This document shows positions 59,413-64,000 of a stretch of 64,000 nucleotides of DNA, one piece after another. Origin of the DNA: Microbacterium sp. MF43 (GTDB taxonomy: Bacteria > Actinomycetota > Actinomycetes > Actinomycetales > Microbacteriaceae); NCBI RefSeq assembly GCF_012847295.1, contig NZ_JABBDY010000002.1, forward strand, positions 372,001 to 436,000, read 5' to 3'. Every line of letters begins with the position of its first letter. The first letter of the stretch is position 1. The notes under the pieces are model-generated. The model did not search any database. It saw only the letters and a list, made by a program, of their open reading frames with translations, and had not been told where the DNA came from. The translations under genes were made by a program, and so were the position numbers.

Positions 59413-60200
59413 TGGCCAGTCTCGTCGCAGCGGATGCGCCCGCACAGGCGACCACCGAGGCGGAGACGCCCGGCGACACCGGCATCCAGTCGTTCCTGGT
59501 GACGTTCATCATCCGCCGGTTCGACCCGGAGGTCGATGAGGAGCCGCGCTGGGTCGACTACGACGTGGAGCTCTACTCCACCGACCGTGTCCTCGACGCG
59601 CTGCACAAGATCAAGTGGGAGGTCGACGGCTCGCTGGCGTTCCGCCGCTCGTGCGCGCACGGCATCTGCGGCTCCGACGCGATGCGCATCAACGGCCGCA
59701 ACCGTCTCGCGTGCAAGACCCTCATCAAGGACCTCGACATCTCGCAGCCCATCTATGTCGAGGCCATAAAGGGACTGCCGCTCGAGAAGGACCTCATCGT
59801 CGACATGGAGCCGTTCTTCGCGTCGTACCGCGAGGTTCAGCCGTTCCTGATCGCGAGTTCGAAGCCCGAGCCCGGCAAGGAGCGCATCCAGTCGATCGTC
59901 GACCGGGAGGTCTTCGACGACACCACGAAGTGCATCCTGTGCGCCGCGTGCACCTCCTCGTGCCCGGTCTTCTGGACGGACGGCCAGTACTTCGGCCCGG
60001 CCGCCATCGTCAATGCGCACCGGTTCATCTTCGACTCGCGCGACGACGCGGGCGACGTGCGCCTCGACATCCTCAACGACAAGGAGGGCGTCTGGCGCTG
60101 CCGCACGACCTTCAACTGCACCGAGGCGTGCCCTCGGGGCATCGAGGTGACGAAGGCGATCGCCGAGGTGAAGCAGGCGGTGCTGCGCGGGCGCCCCTAA
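59412..60200 (+). CDS. sdhB: Succinate dehydrogenase iron-sulfur subunit
   Basis: A 262-residue subunit with three clusters. The 2Fe-2S ligands are in SCAHGICGSDAMRINGRNRLACKT, the 4Fe-4S ligands in CILCAACTSSCPVFW, and the 3Fe-4S ligands in CRTTFNCTEACPRGI. It carries electrons from SdhA to the quinone site. TGATG links it to sdhA. Its TAA stop doubles as the start of the next gene's -10 box. Confidence 0.97.
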   Translation: MASLVAADAPAQATTEAETPGDTGIQSFLVTFIIRRFDPEVDEEPRWVDYDVELYSTDRVLDALHKIKWEVDGSLAFRRSCAHGICGSDAMRINGRNRLACKTLIKDLDISQPIYVEAIKGLPLEKDLIVDMEPFFASYREVQPFLIASSKPEPGKERIQSIVDREVFDDTTKCILCAACTSSCPVFWTDGQYFGPAAIVNAHRFIFDSRDDAGDVRLDILNDKEGVWRCRTTFNCTEACPRGIEVTKAIAEVKQAVLRGRP

Positions 60201-60203
60201 GCT
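60198..60203 (+). promoter_or_regulatory. -10 box of the MFS gene, overlapping the sdhB stop
   Basis: TAAGCT, whose TAA is the sdhB stop codon, lies 7 nt before the GTG at 60211. Confidence 0.45.
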
Positions 60204-60210
60204 TCCCCGT

Positions 60211-61443
60211 GTGACCGAGTCTCTGCGCAACGACGCGCTCTCCGCTTCGGCAGATCCCGCCCTGCGCTCCTCGCGCGCCGCGGTGACGGCCGCATATGCG
60301 GCGCAGGGTCTGGGGTACGCCGTCATCGTGACCTCGCTGCCCGCGCTCAAGGCGCGGCAGGACGTGGAAGACGACGTCGTCACGATCATCGTGCTGGGCG
60401 TCGCACTGATGGCCGCACTCGGCTCGGTGATCGCCAACGCGATCGCGGTACGATTCGGCAGCCGCACGGCGCTCGCGCTCGGACTCCTGATCCAGGCGTC
60501 CGCGCTTCCGGTGATCGCGTTGCCGACGCCGTTCCCGGTGTTCGGCGCGGCCTTCGCGGTGTTCGGCGTCGGGCTCGGGTGCGTCGACGCCGCGGCTGCC
60601 ATGCAGGGCGTCGCCGTCCAACGATCGTACGGTCGCCACCTGCTGGGCGGCTTCTTCGCGGCCGCGACGGCCGCAGCGATCGCCGGTGCGCTCCTGGTGT
60701 CGGGCGTGGCTCTCTCGGCGATCGGCGCAGGCGTCGCGCTGGTGTGCGCGGCGAGCATCGCCCTCGGAGTCGCGCTGACGGGTCTGCGGTTCTTCGCCCG
60801 CGAGGTGCCGATCGACGTCGCGCTCCCGCCCGCGGAGCGGACACGTCTCCCGCGCGCGGGCATCTGGGTGTTCGGCCTCGTGATCCTCGCCGTGTTCGTC
60901 GCCGATTCGTCGGTGAGCACCTGGAGCGCCGTCTACCTGCAGGACGACCTCGCCACTCCCCTCTGGATCGCACCGATCGGCTACGCCGCCTACCAGGCGG
61001 TCGTGCTGGTGACGCGCCTGGCGACCGATCGACTCATCCCCGTCGTCGGTCGCGCGCGTCTGGTCGCGATCGCGGCATCCGTCTCCGCCCTCGGCTGCTT
61101 CGTCGTCGCGTTGCTGCCGTTCCCCGCCGCGGCGATCATCGGATTCGCCGTGACCGGGGTGAGTGCCGGGGTGCTGATCCCCGTCACGTTCGGCGCGGCG
61201 GGCGAGCTCGCCCCGGCGCACAGCGACCAGGTCATCGCACGCGTCAACCTCTTCAACTACGCCGGCGCCATCGTGGGAGCCGTCGCCCTCGGGGTGCTCG
61301 CGGGCGGCCCCGGCCTCGGGCCGGCCTTCCTCCTTCCGGCGATCGCGCTCGCCGCGATCCTCTTCGCCGTGCCGAGATTCCGGATGCCGCGTCGGCCGGT
61401 CCCCGCCGTCGCCGATCCCACGCCCGGCGAGGGCAGTCGCTAA
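60211..61443 (+). CDS. MFS transporter
   Basis: A 410-residue protein with about twelve hydrophobic helices. It starts RAAVTAAYAAQGLGYAVIVTSLPALKARQDVEDD and has the loop AVRFGSRTALALG in the usual motif A place. The pattern (VDAAAAMQGVAVQRSYGRHLLGGFFAAATAAAIAGALL) recalls the YbjJ/FucP-like branch. Substrate unknown. GTG start with a -10 box 7 nt upstream, so it is probably transcribed separately from sdh. Confidence 0.85.
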   Translation: MTESLRNDALSASADPALRSSRAAVTAAYAAQGLGYAVIVTSLPALKARQDVEDDVVTIIVLGVALMAALGSVIANAIAVRFGSRTALALGLLIQASALPVIALPTPFPVFGAAFAVFGVGLGCVDAAAAMQGVAVQRSYGRHLLGGFFAAATAAAIAGALLVSGVALSAIGAGVALVCAASIALGVALTGLRFFAREVPIDVALPPAERTRLPRAGIWVFGLVILAVFVADSSVSTWSAVYLQDDLATPLWIAPIGYAAYQAVVLVTRLATDRLIPVVGRARLVAIAASVSALGCFVVALLPFPAAAIIGFAVTGVSAGVLIPVTFGAAGELAPAHSDQVIARVNLFNYAGAIVGAVALGVLAGGPGLGPAFLLPAIALAAILFAVPRFRMPRRPVPAVADPTPGEGSR

Positions 61444-61446
61444 TCT
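61441..61446 (+). promoter_or_regulatory. -10 box of yihY, overlapping a stop codon
   Basis: TAATCT, whose TAA is the stop of the MFS gene, lies 6 nt before the GTG at 61453. Confidence 0.5.
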
Positions 61447-61452
61447 GACAAC

Positions 61453-62913
61453 GTGACGCAGACGCCCTCGCCGGACGCCCGCGCGACGGCTGACGCCGCC
61501 CAGCGCGAGGAGGAGTCGCTGCGCGAGCGGTGGGAGCAGACCGAGCACAATCTGCGCGAGCGCTTCGACACCCCGATCTCACGGGCCACGCACCTGACCG
61601 AGGTGACGATGGCCTGGTTTCCGGTGCGGGTGTGGCGGAACTTCCTCGTCGAGAACGGGTTCCTGCTCTCGGCCGGAGTGAGCTACGTCGCGCTGTTCGC
61701 CTGCTTCGCCGCCGTGTACCTCGTGTTCGCCATCATCGGACTGTGGCTCGGCGGCAGCCCGGAGGCTGTCAACGGCATCATCGATCTCATCAACAGCTAC
61801 ATCCCCGGGCTGATCTCCCCCGAGAGCAGCTTCGCCACCCCCGAGCAGGTTCAGGAGATCGCGTCGACGAGCGCGGGGGTGCTGGGCTGGACCGGTGTGA
61901 TCGCCCTCGGCGCCCTGATCTGGACGGCGATCGACTGGGTCACCTATACGCGTCGGGCGGTCCGCGAGCTGTTCGCGATCCCCCCGGACCGGCGCAGCTA
62001 CTTCCTGCTCAAGGCCCGCGACCTCCTCGCCGCCCTCATCTTCGGCGCGGCGCTCATCCTCGGTGCCGCGCTCAGCTCGGTCGGCGACCTCACCGTCAAC
62101 TGGGTGTTCTCGCTTCTCGGGTGGCAGAACGCCAGCGCCCTGATGGACGTGACGGTCCGGATCGGCTCCCTCTTCATCGGCTTCGTCGTCACGTCCACCG
62201 CTCTGGTGGGTCTCTTCCGGTTCCTGACAGGCACGAAGCTGCCGTGGCGCCGGATCTGGCCGGGTGCGATCATCGGCGGCATCGGCCTGTCGATCCTCCA
62301 GCTCGCGGCCGGACTGCTGCTGAGCTACACCCCGTCCAACCCGCTGCTGGCCGGATTCGCCTTCTTCATCGGGATGCTGCTGTGGTTCCGGCTCATGGGG
62401 ATCGTGCTTCTGGTGGCGGCGTCATGGGTCGCGGTGGCCGCCCGCGACCGCAACCTCGCCCTGCTCCCGCAGACCGAGGCCGAGCGGCTCGCCGCCGAGC
62501 ACGCCGCGCTCCTCCTGGCCGCGCAGGTGCGCCTGCGCACGGCGAAGGACGCGCGCGTGCAGGCGAAATGGTGGCGGGTCCCGTTCGCGGACCGGGCGGT
62601 CAAGGAGGCCGAGGAGGAGCTGCGTCAGGTGGAAGCGGCCACCCCGCCTGCTCCGCCGCCGCGGCGTACGCCGCTCGGCTCTGCGAGGAATGGCGCGGTC
62701 CCGGCGGGGAAGAACGGCGCGGTCCCGGCGGGGAAGAACGGCGCGGTCCCGGCGGCGAAGAACGGGGCGTCGGGCGCGTCTGCGGCGACCGGCGCCGCGC
62801 CGGCGGAGACACGACGCCGCCGGAAGCCTGCGAAGACGGCGGCGCCGGGGCATCCGGCACCGCCTGCGGGCCTCCACGAGGGCGGTTCGGACGACAGCGG
62901 CGGGGGCTCCTGA
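61453..62913 (+). CDS. YihY/BrkB-family membrane protein
   Basis: A 486-residue protein. About six helices between residues 70 and 320 show the YihY/BrkB pattern: FLLSAGVSYVALFACFAAVYLVFAIIGLWLGG, DWVTYTRRAVRELFAIPPDRRSYFLLKARDLLAALIFGAAL and PWRRIWPGAIIGGIGLSILQLAAGLLL. The C-terminal 150 residues are cytoplasmic, charged and low-complexity, with a three-fold NGAVPAGK repeat and a Lys/Arg-rich tail. Function is unknown (an old RNase BN label is wrong). Position next to trpS matches mycobacteria (Rv3335c-Rv3336c). Confidence 0.88.
   Translation: MTQTPSPDARATADAAQREEESLRERWEQTEHNLRERFDTPISRATHLTEVTMAWFPVRVWRNFLVENGFLLSAGVSYVALFACFAAVYLVFAIIGLWLGGSPEAVNGIIDLINSYIPGLISPESSFATPEQVQEIASTSAGVLGWTGVIALGALIWTAIDWVTYTRRAVRELFAIPPDRRSYFLLKARDLLAALIFGAALILGAALSSVGDLTVNWVFSLLGWQNASALMDVTVRIGSLFIGFVVTSTALVGLFRFLTGTKLPWRRIWPGAIIGGIGLSILQLAAGLLLSYTPSNPLLAGFAFFIGMLLWFRLMGIVLLVAASWVAVAARDRNLALLPQTEAERLAAEHAALLLAAQVRLRTAKDARVQAKWWRVPFADRAVKEAEEELRQVEAATPPAPPPRRTPLGSARNGAVPAGKNGAVPAGKNGAVPAAKNGASGASAATGAAPAETRRRRKPAKTAAPGHPAPPAGLHEGGSDDSGGGS
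62689..62760 (+). repeat. 24-bp in-frame repeat in yihY
   Basis: Three copies of a 24-bp unit encode NGAVPAGK, NGAVPAGK and NGAVPAAK; a fourth begins at 62761. The arms are nearly identical at DNA level, so copy number may vary. Confidence 0.9.
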
Positions 62914-62961
62914 AACCCCTCGACTGCTGTCCTCCCCGCGGAGCGTGTCGGGGGCCGACGT

Positions 62962-62967
62962 TAGGCT
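62962..62967 (+). promoter_or_regulatory. -10 box of xthA (leaderless)
   Basis: TAGGCT lies 7 nt before the GTG at 62975. Confidence 0.5.
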
Positions 62968-62974
62968 GAAGGGC

Positions 62975-63823
62975 GTGCCACGCCGCGTCCGCATCGCTTC
63001 CGTCAACGTCAACGGCATCCGTGCTGCCACGCGGAAGGGCATGATCGAGTGGCTCGACGAGGCCGATGTCGACGTCATGGCGCTGCAGGAGGTGCGCGCC
63101 ACCCTCGAGGAGCTCGGCAGCGCACTCCCGGGTTGGGAGCTCGTCAACGACGAGGCGCTCGCGAAGGGCCGCGCCGGGGTCGCCATCGCCACGCGGATGC
63201 CGGCGGTCGAGGTCCGCAGAGTCCTCGGTCCGGAGCCGCTCGACTCGGCGGGCCGGTGGATCGAGGCCGACCTCGACATCGACGGCGAGCGCCTCACGGT
63301 CGTGAGTGCGTACGTGCACACGGGCGAGGCAGACACGCCGCGCCAGGACGCCAAGTGGGCCTTCCTCGACGCGATGGAGAGGCGGATGCCCGAGATCGAG
63401 CTGTCTTCGCCGCTCGCTGTCGTCATGGGCGACCTCAACGTCGGGCATCGCGAGCTCGACATCCGCAACTGGAAGGGCAACGTCAAGAAAGCGGGCTTCC
63501 TCCCGCGCGAGCGCGCCTACTTCGACCGCTTCCTCGGAGCGGCCGGCGAAGAAGTCGCCTGCGTCGACGGAACGACCGGCACCGGGCTCGGCTGGGTCGA
63601 CATCGGCCGCGCTGCGCACGGCGAGATCGACGGCCCGTACACGTGGTGGTCCATGCGCGGTCGCGCGTTCGACAACGACAGCGGGTGGCGGATCGACTAC
63701 CACCTCGCCACCCCGGCCCTTGCCGAACGGGTGTCGAACTACCGCGTCGTGCGGGCCCCTTCCTGGGACACCCGCTGGAGCGACCACTCCCCCGTCGTCG
63801 CGGATTACGCCATCGGCGCGTGA
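62975..63823 (+). CDS. xthA: Exodeoxyribonuclease III (AP endonuclease)
   Basis: A 282-residue exonuclease III-type enzyme for base excision repair. The motifs in order are RIASVNVNGIRAATRKG, DVMALQEVRAT (catalytic Glu), SAYVHTGEADTPRQDAKWAFLDAM, VVMGDLNVGHRELDIRNWKGN (Asp/Asn pair), YTWWSMRGRAFDNDSGWRIDYHLA and the final WSDHSPVVADY with the catalytic Asp-His. The GTG at 62975 fits both the conserved N-terminus and a -10 box; the open frame upstream is antisense-free but runs back into yihY and is rejected. Confidence 0.94.
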   Translation: MPRRVRIASVNVNGIRAATRKGMIEWLDEADVDVMALQEVRATLEELGSALPGWELVNDEALAKGRAGVAIATRMPAVEVRRVLGPEPLDSAGRWIEADLDIDGERLTVVSAYVHTGEADTPRQDAKWAFLDAMERRMPEIELSSPLAVVMGDLNVGHRELDIRNWKGNVKKAGFLPRERAYFDRFLGAAGEEVACVDGTTGTGLGWVDIGRAAHGEIDGPYTWWSMRGRAFDNDSGWRIDYHLATPALAERVSNYRVVRAPSWDTRWSDHSPVVADYAIGA

Positions 63824-63881
63824 CGCCCAGGCATCCGCTCCCCCGGCATCGGGCGCGGGAGGGTGAGCTGTGGCGGGACCC

Positions 63882-63887
63882 TAGGAT
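63882..63887 (+). promoter_or_regulatory. -10 box of trpS (leaderless)
   Basis: TAGGAT lies 6 nt before the GTG at 63894, with the same TGACGG spacer as purE. Confidence 0.5.
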
Positions 63888-63893
63888 TGACGG

Positions 63894-64000
63894 GTGAGCA
63901 AACCGCGCCTGTACTCCGGAATGCAGCCCTCCGCCGACTCCCTCCAGATCGGCAACTACATCGGGGCGCTGCTGCAGTGGCGTGATCTGCAGGAGTCGTA
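63894..64000 (+). CDS. trpS: Tryptophan-tRNA ligase, 5' part only
   Basis: The first 35 codons are inside the window. They read KPRLYSGMQPSADSLQIGNY and then IGALLQWRDLQES, the class I TrpRS N-terminus with the QPSADSLQIGNYIGAL region that holds the HIGH-equivalent motif (here QIGN). The gene runs off the right edge. It would charge tRNA-Trp. GTG start directly after a -10 box. Confidence 0.93.
   Translation, partial: MSKPRLYSGMQPSADSLQIGNYIGALLQWRDLQES

Noticed and set aside
1-64000. tRNA, rRNA, transposase or prophage genes
   Set aside because: I found no cloverleaf-like sequence, rRNA stretch, transposase or integrase motif on reading both strands. A tRNAscan run would be decisive.

Overview
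The window looks like chromosomal DNA from a high-GC Gram-positive actinobacterium, most likely Microbacteriaceae and probably Microbacterium. Base composition is strongly GC-rich. GTG starts are common, and chains of genes are joined by ATGA or GTGA overlaps. There is a split acyl-CoA carboxylase with an epsilon subunit, an LCP ligase and LGFP-repeat wall proteins. The backbone follows a gene order I remember from Mycobacterium tuberculosis: purE-purK, PH-domain protein, birA, accD, accE, maf, accA3, lpdA, deoD, pmmB, add-deoA-cdd, sdhCDAB, yihY, trpS. I see no tRNA, rRNA, phage, transposase or CRISPR array.

Layout. 1-10.4 kb (minus strand) is a cell-surface glycopolymer region: two glycosyltransferases with a DUF2304 protein, a DUF6541-like membrane protein, a Wzm/Wzt-type exporter, a secreted LGFP-repeat protein, another glycosyltransferase and an LCP ligase co-transcribed with purE. 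11-16 kb (minus) holds purK, a PH-domain membrane protein, biotin protein ligase and a large secreted cell-wall-binding/beta-lactamase-like protein. 16-25.4 kb carries the biotin-dependent carboxylase genes accD, accE and accA3 (plus), interrupted by a minus-strand rRNA methyltransferase, response regulator, sensor kinase and membrane protein, and by maf. 25.5-29.7 kb has a cysteine-less LpdA-type flavoprotein, purine nucleoside phosphorylase and phosphohexomutase. 29.8-33.4 kb is accessory: MFS pump, GNAT protein, AbiEi/DUF559-like protein, separated by repeat-rich spacers.

33.5-41.3 kb is a mannitol phosphotransferase locus that carries its own HPr and enzyme I. A divergent PRD regulator faces an operon of an orphan EIIB, ptsH, ptsI, mtlA (EIICB), mtlF (EIIA) and mtlD. 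41.3-46.2 kb holds a hydrolase/TauE pair and a tightly coupled trio of flavin monooxygenase, BASS-type transporter and NAD-dependent epimerase. 46.2-46.7 kb is made of three different tandem repeats. 46.7-55.1 kb (minus) is a nucleoside uptake and salvage cluster (BMP lipoprotein, ATPase, two permeases, cdd, deoA, add), followed by manC. 56.7-60.2 kb is sdhCDAB; an MFS protein, YihY/BrkB, exonuclease III and the first 35 codons of trpS complete the window.

Two genome-wide habits stand out. Many operons start with a TANNNT -10 box only 6-8 nt before the start codon, which predicts leaderless mRNAs; the sharpest case is a 22-bp divergent promoter between rlm and maf. The word GGATGCC/GGCATCC recurs throughout, even at the cost of the rarer Ala codon GCA, and its inverted pairs form hairpins at several gene ends.
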